A DNA stretch of 64,000 nt, from the NCBI GenBank assembly GCA_965644315.1, contig CBFFRQ010000068.1, forward strand, positions 1,178,001 to 1,242,000, read 5' to 3'. The first letter of the stretch is position 1. The number at the start of each line of letters is the position of its first letter. The translations under genes and the position numbers were made by a program. The DNA is from Caecitellus pseudoparvulus. Its lineage: Eukaryota; Bigyra: Bicosoecida. This document shows positions 22,161 to 33,454 of the stretch, piece by piece. The notes under the pieces are model-generated. The model ran no database searches and was not told the origin of the DNA. It saw only the letters and a program-made list of their open reading frames with translations.

Positions 22161-23425
22161 ATGCAGGGGAGGGTTGTGACACGCAGTCGTGTACTTCAGT
22201 CAGGCGCACGTGCTATTCTGCACCCGGGCGCCGTGGGCCGCTTGCTGCGTCGGTGGACTGGCTCTCGAAGTCCCGTTGCCTCCGTGCACCACGACAAGAT
22301 GCCAGTGCTGTTCTCCAGCGCGTACACAGTCCCACTGCCACCGCGGCATCGCTTCCCGATGCAGAGGTATGAGGCTGTTCACAGCCTCATGAGCCGGGTG
22401 CTGCCCCCGCACATGCAAGTGAGTGCTGCACAGCCTCCAAGCCAAGCGCGCAAGTACACTTCATCTGCCACTGCTGTGACGTGCGTGTGCAGATCCTGGA
22501 GAGCCTGCCCATGCCAGCGGACCTTCTGCACAGTGCGCACTGCCGTGACTGGGTGCAAGCGTATACATCAGGGACCCTCACTCCGCAGCAGGAGCGGGAC
22601 ATAGGCTTTCCGTGGTCTCCTGCATTCGTGCACCGCACACTGTGCATCACTGGAGGGACCTTGCAGGCCCTTGCCTGGGCCTTGCAGCACCCCGCTGGTG
22701 TCGCAGGAAACCTTGCGGGTGGCACCCACCATGCTTTTGCCGATCGGGGGGAGGGCTTCTGCATCTTCAATGACCTGGCTGTCGCGTGCCAGCTGGCGTT
22801 GCGTGGCGGACACGCCCGCCACGTCGCTGTCGTGGACCTGGACGTGCACCAGGGGAATGGTACCGCCGCCATGCTGACAGAGGAGCCACGAGCCACGACT
22901 CTAAGCGTGCACGCCGACAGGAACTATCCCTGGAGCACCCGCCGGCCGTCCACGGTGGACGTGGCGCTGCCAGACGCAACCACTGGTGAGGAGTACCTCG
23001 CTGCGGTGCAGCACGGCCTGCACAGCTTGCAGGTGGCCTGGGAGGAACGTGGGCTGCCTCCTCCAGACTTGGTGCTGTATCAGGCGGGCGTTGACCCGCT
23101 GCAGGCTGATCGGCTTGGCAAGCTGTCCCTGAACCGCACAACTCTGCATGACCGCAATGACCTGGTGATGCGGTGGGTACGGAGAATGGACAAGGGCCGC
23201 GGGTGCGCGACACCTCTGGTGGTGACCATGGGGGGGGGTTACTCTGTTCCCATCCACCACTCTGTTCGGGCGCACGTGGATGTTTTCGCGCAGGCAGGGC
23301 AGCTGCACAAGCAGCGCCAGGAGGCTGGAGCAGGCGCCCAAGGCGCAGGCCTTGCCGCGGCCAGCGTCGTTTGCCCGGGGGGCGGATTCAACTTGCCACC
23401 ACAATCCACTTCTACCAAGTATTGA
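22161..23425 (+). CDS. Class IV-type histone deacetylase (HDAC11-like)
   Basis: Zinc-dependent deacylase of the arginase/deacetylase fold. Exons: 22161-22418 and 22493-23425 (intron 74 bp, GTGAGT..GTGCAG, phase 0), 396 residues. The core starts with the substrate-pocket region PLPPRHRFPMQRYEA. It continues with the His-His dyad in AGGTHHAF, FNDLAVA, the zinc ligands in DLDVHQGNGTA, and the third ligand Asp in YQAGVDPL.DRLG. GGGY near the end supplies the transition-state Tyr. These match bacterial-style class IV enzymes more closely than animal class I or II. Upstream of the conserved core, an in-frame ATG at 22161 adds 46 residues that are rich in Arg and lack acids, resembling a mitochondrial or plastid targeting peptide. 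An alternative start at 22299 would remove it. It is followed 96 bp later by LTO1. Confidence 0.85.
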
Positions 23426-23521
23426 GGTCAATTCGGAAGCCCTGGCATGCACCTCCCAGTCCCGTTCCTGGCTGCTGGACTGCGGTGCTCCGAGACCCAG
23501 CCAGCAAGTTCCGCAAGCAAA

Positions 23522-24187
23522 ATGGCTGCCTCCAGGGAACCCTCCACGTCTGCTGGCGTCCCAGCTACCAGTGAGGGAGGGGACATCTTCGATGCCCTTC
23601 ATGACATAGAGCAGCAAATAATGGATCGTGGCTTTGACATTGGAGAGGAGCAAGGCCGGGAAGCTGGCCTGGCTGAAGGCTGGGAGCTCGGGTACGGCAC
23701 TGTTGCTGAGCAAGGTGCCAGGGGCCTGGGCCTGAGCAGTTATCCAAAACTACTCCCCTGCACAGAATTCGAAAGGGCTCCGAGTTGGGTTCCGAGCTGG
23801 GGACACTGGCCGGGACAGTGCAGGCATGGAATGCGTCTGGACTACTGAGCACGGAAAGGTGAGGTTCGCGCAGCACGGACGCCGAGTTGTTGTGAACCCC
23901 TACACACTCGCCGTCGCAGACACCAAAAGCTAGCTGCTGACGTTGAAGCTGCTGTTGCATCGTTCCCCTTTGATGTGAGGCAACGCCTGAGTACAGCCAC
24001 GCAACCACCACTTGGGCTGCTAAGGCTATGCACCGCCTGCCCTGCTGCAACGCAGAACCCTCGAGACGAGCAGCTGCTTGTCTCTGTACTCCGGGCACGA
24101 GCAAAGTTCAAGCTTTTACGCTCCCTGCTCTCCAAGGCTGGACACGTGCCTCCCCAATCCGCCAGCAAAGCCGAGCTGTCCTTCTGA
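23522..24187 (+). CDS. LTO1: LTO1/ORAOV1-like deca-GX3 protein
   Basis: Adaptor that, with YAE1, delivers the Fe-S protein ABCE1/RLI1 to the cytosolic iron-sulfur targeting complex, needed for ribosome recycling. Exons: 23522-23691, 23766-23858, 23920-23974, 24056-24187. Introns are 74, 61 and 81 bp, and phases 2, 2 and 0 all agree. The product is 149 residues (human about 137). After splicing, glycine occurs every fourth residue ten times, from GFDIGEEQG through GTLAG, the defining deca-GX3 motif. The first intron falls exactly inside it, between WEL-G and IRK. The C-terminal FPFDNPRDEQLL and RARAKFKLLRSLL match the family's FPYDDP and IRGKFKQFCSLL. The end of the coding region is 36 bp from the stop of the convergent acidic-protein gene. 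Confidence 0.85.
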
Positions 24188-24223
24188 CACCAGCGGCACG
24201 CATGCATTCCTCTCAGAGGGAGT

Positions 24224-24882
24224 TTAGGCGTCGCCTGCCCCAGCTGGCTTTTTGGCTGCAGAAGGCTGCGGGCCATCGCCTGTGCGAGGGCGCTTTGCAC
24301 CTCCTCCTGTGGCAGCAGCTGCAGCTGTGCTGGCCTCTGCCTCGTCTGCCTCCTCGTCCATCTCGTGGTCTCCATGAAGCTCTTCGCCAGCATCGTCTTC
24401 ATCGAAGTCGCCATCATCCTCATCGTCGTCTTCTCCCAAGTCGCCGCCCAGCATGGCCAGAGGCACAACTTCCTCGCCATCCTCCTCATCACCGTCTTCT
24501 TCTGCGCAAGTCGAGGCAGTTCCCAACTTGCTCGGGCAACATTCCACACACAACGGCGAGCTCCAGAAACTCACCTCCATCATACTCCTCGTCGTCATCA
24601 GAATCTTCCTCAGAGCCCTGCAGGGAGCGCTTGAAATGGAATTCTTCTAAGTTGCGGGGTTTCACTTGAAACGCGAGTCCGCACCTCAGACCCCTCCTCG
24701 CCCTCGCTGGGCCCTTCAGATTCACCTTCCTCGGCGCCCACCTCCTCCTCTTCCTCCTCGCGTTTCGCGGTGGCATCCACCCTGCGAAAAAACAGCGGTT
24801 GCAGCAAGCTGGGGTGCGTGGCACGCCTGTGCCGGATGCGCCGTGGGTGCACTCACTTGTCGCCTGCGCCTTGGTCAGCCAT
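24224..24882 (-). CDS. Small highly acidic protein with basic C-terminal tail
   Basis: A four-exon gene: 24882-24857, 24781-24685, 24617-24575, 24501-24224. Introns are 75, 67 and 73 bp, with phases 2, 0 and 1 consistent. It predicts about 147 residues. It begins MADQGAGDK and then consists largely of Glu/Asp runs with Ser and Gly, such as KREEEEEEVGAEEGE, EEDSDDDEEYDG and LGEDDDEDDGDFDEDD. It ends with an Ala/Gly/Pro/Lys segment containing KRPRTGDG, a possible nuclear localisation signal. There is no recognised fold. The composition fits a nucleolar or histone-chaperone-like protein, but that is inference. Exon 3 (43 bp) is very short, and its 5' boundary has alternative acceptors. Confidence 0.6.
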
Positions 24883-25029
24883 CGTGAAAATGGTGCAATG
24901 TCATGAGGGCACACAACGGTGCACGAGGGTGGAGTGTGTTGGACCTTGACGGGATTCAATATTGTCCGGAGGTTCAAGTGTCCTGCCACGAGCCTGCTGG
25001 GTGCTGCGTTGCAGAAAAAGAAAAAAGTA
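24883..25029. other. Short gap with tRNA terminator and acidic-protein promoter
   Basis: 147 bp between the start of the acidic-protein gene and the 3' end of the tRNA gene, both on the minus strand. It includes the T-rich RNA polymerase III stop described separately. Otherwise nothing is recognised. Confidence 0.4.
25014..25026 (-). terminator. Pol III terminator of tRNA-Gly
   Basis: Read on the minus strand, the tRNA gene is followed within 4 bases by TTTTTT, then C and TTTTT. This is a standard RNA polymerase III termination signal. Confidence 0.85.
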
Positions 25030-25100
25030 TACTACAGCAGGGAATCGAACCCTGATCGATTGCTTGGAAGGCAATTATACTGCCATTGTACTACTGTAGT
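25030..25100 (-). tRNA. trnG-UCC: tRNA-Gly (anticodon UCC)
   Basis: A complete 71-nt cloverleaf without intron. The acceptor stem ACTACAG/CTGTAGT has 7 perfect pairs and discriminator A. The D-arm is GTAC..GTAT around AATGGCA. The anticodon stem ATTGC/GCAAT encloses loop CTTCCAA (anticodon TCC). The T-arm CAGGG/CCCTG has the standard TTCGATT loop. It reads glycine GGA/GGG codons. The CCA end is not encoded, as expected for eukaryotes, and a T-run terminator follows. Confidence 0.95.
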
Positions 25101-25263
25101 ACCCTCGTCACGTTTGACATGGTCGCAGAGGCTTATTCTACATATATATTAACCTGTCTTTGCCTTGGCACAGTCCTCCACAGCGGCTGTGAGACACGTT
25201 CAAGAGTACACAGTGCATTGAGCCAAAGCAGCCCCGCGAAGACAGTGCGCACCCCCGGCTGTT

Positions 25264-26482
25264 TCATGAACGGTGTGAAGCAGCTATTAACGGGGAGGAA
25301 TGCGATGCACTTGAAGGCTGCGGGTCCGGAGGAGCCGCTTCGCATTCTGGCCACGTGGTCCGGCACACCGGACAAGTGGGCTTCTGTGCCAACCACTCCA
25401 GCAAGCACGATGCGTGGAAGACATGCTTGCATGAAGGGAAGGATATTACCTCAGGGGTGCACTTGCCAGCCGCCTGCGCCCCCGTGGCGGCTGCGTCGGG
25501 CATGCCGGCCAGCGGCTCCAGGCACACAATGCACTCCAGACCGTACTGATCATCCTGCCCCGCCACAAAATTGCGTTTGTGACGGGCAGCATCCTGCACA
25601 CGTACTATGGCAGCCTGGCGCTCCACTTGCGCCTGCTCTTCGCGGGCAGCCCCTCCCTCTGCCAGCATCTGCTCCAACAAGTCTGACAGGTGTCGCGCAC
25701 GCCTAGCCGCTCGTCCCCTGCGCGTGCAGTGGAAGAAGGAGAAGCGGGCCGCAACAATGACGCAGAAGCACAGCAGCACAGCGCCCCCCACACCCAGCAT
25801 CGTCCACCACAGCAGACTGCTGCCCCCTGCACACGTTGTGGACACGGTGTACGAGACGTTGCCCGTTGGGCACAGGAGTGACTGGTGGCTCGCACTGCCA
25901 TTGGAGCAGTGAGAGTGAAGAAATGCCGATAAACCACTCTCTATCAAGTCGCTCGTCCCATCTGCCAAGGCACACACGCCCCCGTCACAGCAAACGGGGT
26001 CGAAGCAGAAGCCGAAGGCGGTTCCCACTTCCACCGGGGCGCTGCCGTTGTTCCATGAAGCTGTGGACACGACACTCGTGCACCAGCCAGCCTTTGTGGC
26101 AAAACACGCCTGCTTGAACATCTCTTGCTTCTCGGATTGTACTGAGAGGTCGATGTAGCCCTGCGGTGCATGCGGAGCAGTGAGCCCAGAGCCAGCCCTG
26201 GAGCGGGGCGACAGGACGCACCGTGTCTGAGACTTGTTCGATGGAGAACGAGCTGAATACACCCAACATTTTCTCTTGGAGTTCTGTCTCATTGAACAGC
26301 TGCCTTGTGGCAGCTCGACAAGACGATGACAGCACTCGACGCCGCAATGCAGCCGCCTGGCGTGGTGCGCGTTTCGCTTCCGTGGGTGACATCAACGCCA
26401 GGGCAAAGAGGAGCACTCCCACCACACGCAGCACGGGGTGTTGGGGCCACCCAGGCAGCTGGGACCTCTCCAGGCGCTTCAT
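25264..26482 (-). CDS. Single-pass membrane RING-H2 ubiquitin ligase
   Basis: 385 residues from exons 26482-26222 and 26160-25264 (61 bp intron, GTGCGT..CGCAG, phase 0). The N-terminus MKRLERSQ..VVGVLLFALALMSPTEA looks like a signal anchor or signal peptide. A lumenal/extracellular domain with about a dozen Cys and several N-glycosylation sequons (NGSA, NVSY) follows. Next come one hydrophobic segment (MLGVGGAVLLCFCVIVAA), a basic stop-transfer stretch and a coiled region. The canonical C3H2C3 RING at residues about 305-365 reads CIVCLEPL, then FPSCKHVFHASC and CPVC. All eight zinc ligands are present, unlike the two degenerate RINGs elsewhere in this window. There is an insertion between the second and third ligand pairs. 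Topology resembles endomembrane RING ligases such as the RNF13/ATL kind. The substrate is unknown. Confidence 0.82.
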
Positions 26483-26900
26483 GCCAGCAGTCGTACACAT
26501 GCTTGGCGAGCCGGCTGCCCTGCCACCGCCTTGCCTTGCCAGCAAGCTCTGCACCTCACCCCACCGACACTTGCCTGCAGCCAACAAGGCTGAGTGCGGT
26601 CATTCGTCAAGCCTGGTGTGTGAAGAAAGGGTGACGCGAGCAAGAGTGCACCCTGGCATGAACGCATCGTCGTTTGCTGCATTCTTGCTCGCCACGAAGA
26701 CTGTGTCCCACAACGCCACACTTGTGCATCTGGGCTCAACTTTCCGCGCATGTTGCTGTCGAGACCGCGCCGGCCATTGAGGACTGCGACTCAAAACGCG
26801 GCAGCGACAGTACGCTGGGATCTCTGGGCTTGCTGTGTTGGCACTGAGCTCTCCCTGTGCTGGGGTTCCTCCACGTGTTTGCCAGCAACACGCCTCCAAA
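26483..26900. other. Divergent intergenic region, possibly with an unresolved 5' exon
   Basis: 418 bp between the membrane RING gene and the tentative start of the RING/UBX-like gene. No exon was resolved with confidence. A Cys-containing stretch spanning its right edge (about 26845-26998) is listed as a separate finding. Confidence 0.3.
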
Positions 26901-28835
26901 ATGCAACGTGCATCCAGGACAGGGCTGCCTGCCGTGCGGCAGCCCCGAAGACAGCGCCAGGTGCGCCTTCTGCGAGGGCCAGGCATGCCAGCTCGCGTGA
27001 GAGAGCATGCTGAACAGCGACACCAGGCTGGGGCTCCGTTCCATGGTGCGGGCTCTGCACTAGGGCTGACGAACTGTGCTCGCACTGTTGTCACCAGCGC
27101 TTGCCTCACAGACCCTCATGCTGGTGCAGAGCTAGATACCTCAGAGATAGCAGCTTTGCTATATGCTGCCGGCTTCGATGGCTCGCCGATACATGAGGAG
27201 CGGCAGTCCGCCCCCGCCTGCTTGCGGGAGGTCACCCTCTCGGCGCAAGATGTGAAGGAGAACCAGACTGGTGGGAGCGAAACGCATGCGTGAAACCCCT
27301 GCGCAGAGCAACTAGCAAGCCCACCCTCCTCCCCTACAGACCCCATTAGCCTCGAGCCCTTCGTCGTGGGAACTCGTGCCATCAAACTTGCATGTGGGCA
27401 CGTTTTCCATGCTTCGTCCATCAAACGGTGGACAAAGACGCACGATACTTGCCCAATGTGCCGAGCGCCAGTGGACAACTCGTGTCCTGCCCAGCCTGCA
27501 GCAGCTGCTGCCCCCGCACTGCCCCCACAACCACAACCAGCCCCATACCCCGCTGAGGGGGCCCCTTGGGAGGCCCCCGCACTGCCGCACGCTGGCACTG
27601 CTCAGCATGCACTGGGCGGTGGGGGTGCTGGCTGGCAGCCCGTGGCACCTGCCCCTGCACCTGCAGCTGCAGCAGCACAGGCAGGAGCAGGCACAGGATC
27701 CACAGTGTCTGACGCAAGTGATGAGTCGGGGTGTGAGGACGACACAGAGGCTCTTGTCCGCGCTTCCCTGGCAGTGCTGCCGCGTGAAGCGCTGTGGGAG
27801 CGAGCGACCATGGAGGGCTTGGCTGTGAGGGCGGGGGCATCCAGTGACGAGATCATCGACCTGATCACGGCATCGATGTTGCAGTCAGCGGATGCGGCTG
27901 CTGCACGCGCGCCACGGGCGGCTTTGCCTGTCCAGCGGCCCGTCACGCGAGCTGTGTCGCCTGCCCAGCCTGCAGCAGCTGCTGCCCCCACACTGCCCCC
28001 ACAACCACAACCAGCCCCATACCCCGCTGAGGAGGCCCCTTGGGAGGCCCCCGCACTGCCGCGCGCTGGCACTGCTCAGCATGCACTGGGCGGTGGGGGT
28101 GCTGGCTGGCAGCCCGTGGCACCTGCACCTGCACCTGCAGCAGCAGCAGCACAGGCAGGAGCAGGCACAGGATCCACAGTGTCTGACGCAAGTGACGAGT
28201 CGGGGTGTGGGGACGACACAGAGGCTCTTGTCCGCGCTTCCTTGGCAGTGCTGCCGCGTGAAGCGCTGTGGGAGCGAGCGACCATGGAGGGCTTGGCTGT
28301 GAGGGCGGGGGCATCCAGTGACGAGATCATCGACCTCATCACGGCATCGATATTGCAGTCAGCGGATGCGGCTGCTGCACGCGCGCCACGGGCGGCTTTG
28401 CCTGTCCAGCGGCCCGTCACGCGAGCTGTGTCGCCTGCCATGCCCTTGCCGCGGCCCACCACACCCTCACGACGCCCTGCAAGCCCTACTGAGAGCTGGA
28501 GCTCGGATTCGCCCACCCCCGCTCCCTCGCACATGGCCGTGTTTCCTGTGCCAGATGCAGACAGTCTCGGTGACGGACAGTACCAGCTGTGCTTCCGCCT
28601 CCCAGATACCTCCGCTGTGTTTCTAAGCCTGCCAGGTGACCTGGCCGTGGGCACTGTGATGTCCATGCTGTGGGAGAGCGGTGCAGGGTGCCTCGGCAAC
28701 CCCACTGCAGCTCCTGAGCCCCCTTTCCGGGTTGTGGACCTGGATGGTCGGGCAGTGCTGGAGAACTTCATGTTGCCCCTCAGTGAGTGTGGCCTTGATG
28801 TGCGGGGGACGTTCAAGGTGGTGTTGAGAGAGTGA
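26901..28835 (+). CDS. Degenerate-RING, tandem-repeat, UBX-like domain protein (5' end uncertain)
   Basis: Tentative exons: 26901-27270 and 27340-28835. The intron is 27271-27339 (GTGGGA..CTACAG), with phases 1 and 2 agreeing. The 5' exon is open from ATGs at 26901 and 26985, but its true start is unclear. Only the acidic/helical end (LDTSEIAALLYAAGF onward) looks protein-like. The junction creates DPISLEPF, opening a RING whose first Cys pair is Asp and Ser. CGHVFHASSIKRW and CPMC follow, so zinc site 2 is kept while site 1 loses at least three of its four ligands. Two nearly identical 158-residue units follow, each with an Ala/Pro-rich linker, an acidic DESG.DDTEALVRASL helix and a DEIIDLITAS helix. 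The last 85 residues (YQLCFRLPDTSAVFLSLPGD to LSECGLDVRGTFKV) resemble a ubiquitin-like UBX fold, suggesting a p97/CDC48 or ubiquitin-pathway link. No known protein with this order is recognised. Confidence 0.65.
27487..28434 (+). repeat. In-frame tandem duplication, 2 x 474 bp
   Basis: Unit 1 is 27487-27960 and unit 2 is 27961-28434. They are nearly identical at the DNA level and encode 158 residues each. About six protein differences are visible, for example EGAP/EEAP, PHAG/PRAG, GCEDD/GCGDD and SML/SIL. The DNA-level similarity, including third positions, indicates a recent duplication or gene conversion. Confidence 0.93.
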
Positions 28836-29037
28836 CCTGCCTCGCGCGGGTGCAGCGCGGACCAGGCCACTTGGCTGCCCTCCGGGAAGCACTGCGTGTA
28901 ATACATTTGTCTCGTTTGGGATCTGCCGTCGAAATCTTGGACGCATCTCTGACAAACCCTCGACCATGCAGCAGTGACCTCAGGCGAACCGACCACGCCG
29001 TCAGGACACAAGCCAGCTCTATTTCCGCAGCAACGCC

Positions 29038-30923
29038 ATGGCAGCGCAAACCCCACCACCTTCGCTCGGCAGGCAGCTGACGAGCTCAGGGGATGACCCG
29101 ACAGGCAATACAGGTGTGTGCATGCAAGGCCCGTGGCAGGGCTACCAGTGCCGCGCAACACGCACGTTCTCTGCGCCTCGCTGCAGCGAGTGCTAGCGGC
29201 CACCCCTCTCGAAGTGTTGGCACGATGTTGGGCACTGCAGGCGGGACGGGGACGTCGGTGGGGGCCAGCCCCAGCACGTTCGAAGTGCGCCTGGGCGGGC
29301 TGACAGACCCAGGCGTGCCAGGCAAGAACAACCAAGATGACTTCTTCGTCTGGGACTCGGGGGACGGGCAGAACTTCATCCTGGGCGTTTTGGACGGGCA
29401 TGGCCGGGATTTGGGCTCCCTCGCTGCCAACGTCGCCAAGCGCTCCCTGCAGGCTGAGCTGAGTGCAGGGTTCGACAAGATTAGGGCTGATCCACACACA
29501 ACCTTGGTGACGGCCTTTGAAAACGCCCACCTTGCGGTGAAGCAGGTGCGTCTTGTGTGAAGCAGCGCCCCGGCGGGCTGACACTGCAGCTGACCAAGTC
29601 GGTGCAGAGTCCAGCGGCTCCTCGGCGTGCCTGTATACCTGAGAGGGATTCCTCATGTCATGTCAGCCTGGTTAGCCAGTCTTGTGGCCGGCCAGGCGCG
29701 GGCAGGACAACAGGTGTAGCGCACTTCCCTTGGCGTGTTGAAAGCGGCACACCCTCAACCCCCGCTCAGCAGCACACGCACCCCGCCACCCGCCCCCCTC
29801 GTCGCAGTCGTTTAAGGAGTTCTATGAAAGCGCGGGATGGGTTGTCACGGAAGAGCCTGAGGGGTACTTGGTGCGCCAGCGCCCGTCAGGGGGTGGCAAG
29901 ACCTGCATCCATGGTGGCACCACTGGCACCGTGGTAGTTGTCGTGGATGGCCGCTACGTTGTCGTCGCCAACGTGGGAGACTCCTCCATCCTGCTCTGTG
30001 GAAGTGGGGGGGACGTGGTCATGCAGCCCATGGCGACTTGGACGCCACGTGGGGCTCTCTCCCTTCAGCAGGTGCCTGGCAGCAGCAAGCTGGCGCCAGG
30101 GGCGCCCTCCACCTCCCTGCGCCACCCAGTCACTGGCTCGCGAGGTGAACTCAGCATTGCTGCGGCAGACTTTTCTCTCAAGTCCACCGCCCCTGCCGCC
30201 TGCTCTGAGCTGAGCAAGGACCACGGCCCTGAGTGCGCCTCGGAGTTCCTGCGCATGCGCGACTTCAGGCCCAACCCCGGCAAGCCCTCAGTGCCTGCCC
30301 TGTCCTTCGTTTACGACACCCTCACCGCGAGCAAGCTGAAGTGCCCGCCCATCTTCGACGTGGCTACCGACACCACAGGCAAGGAGGTCGTCACGCGCAC
30401 CGGTCGCGGCACGTACTACAAAAATGTCCGCAATGAGTGGGCAACCCTGGTGGCCACCCCGCCCGAGGCGGCATTCCAGGATGCCCTGGCCTTCACCCGC
30501 TCCATCGGGGACCTGCACCTGCAAACGTACGGCGTGTCTCACGTGCCGGAAGTTGGCTGGATGGACCTCATGGCGTACTCTGTGACTGCGCCGGGCAAGG
30601 CAGCTTCCGGCCCCATCGCTGCCTCCGGGCCCATCGTTCTCTGCGTCTGCTCTGATGGCGTGTGGGACAACTGGAAGTTCGAAGACGTCAGTCAGTTCCT
30701 GCTGCACCCAGGCCGTGTGGAGTTCGCACTCAAGCACGAGACGTCCCAGGCCTGCTGCGTGGATTTGATGCAGGCCAACCTGGAACGGGCCAAGGTCAAC
30801 TTCGGCAGCTCCGCTGACAACATGACCGCCGTCCTGGCTTACATGGTGCCTGCACTGAGTGGCTTGGCAAGTGCGGCTGGTGGCACTGGCGTGGGGGAGG
30901 AGGGGGACGTCAAGCTGGACTGA
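29038..30923 (+). CDS. PP2C-type (PPM) serine/threonine phosphatase
   Basis: Mn/Mg-dependent protein phosphatase of 498 residues. Exons: 29038-29113, 29241-29545, 29808-30923. Introns are 127 bp (GTGTGT..CTGCAG, phase 1) and 262 bp (GTGCGT..CGCAG, phase 0). The start ATG at 29038 gives MAAQTPPPSLGRQL; the alternative ATG at 29093 lies in another frame. The ordered PPM motifs are all present: NNQDDFFV, VLDGHGRDLG (metal-binding DG), GGTTGTVVVV, VVANVGDSS, LSKDHGPE, FTRSIGD, CVCSDGVWDN and SSADNMTAVLAYM. The aspartates needed for the two-metal centre are in place, so it should be active. A long insert of about 60 residues follows the VGDS strand, and another (phenylalanine- and lysine-containing) lies between KDHG and RSIGD. 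There is no transmembrane segment or targeting signal. Substrate unknown. Confidence 0.9.
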
Positions 30924-31036
30924 CCGCAGCCCGCCCACACCTCGCTGCCTCTCCCTGAATACACTACCTTGCGTGCGGTGCGGCGCGCGGGGACACCCCT
31001 GTCCACGCCGCAACAGTGCATTGTGCTGCTGCAGCC

Positions 31037-33207
<2,171 letters not shown>

Positions 33208-33454
33208 GGTAGATTGGGGCTGGAAGGAGTGAGTGCCCTCGGTTCTGTTCATGTGCTGCGCCGCGGGGTGCAGTGCATTGGCCGAGGTTGTGGGGAGATA
33301 AAAAGTGCCCCGTGGCACCTGTTGCGCTGTGCGACGCCCAAGGAAAGGAGCGCAGAGCAGACCTCCAGGCCTACTACGGGCCTCCTGACCTCTCAGCGCT
33401 GGGCACCCCATTCTGCTGCCCCTCAGCGCAGTGCAATGTTGGGCGGTGTCGCCG

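Noticed and set aside
26222-26482. A plus-strand frame over the membrane RING gene's first exon
   Set aside because: The minus-strand reading gives a signal peptide and joins in phase with the RING exon. The plus-strand frame is a shadow.
28076-29656. A 526-codon open frame antisense to the RING/UBX-like gene
   Set aside because: It crosses the well-supported coding exons and a gene boundary on the other strand. Its openness follows from the high GC content and the duplicated repeat.
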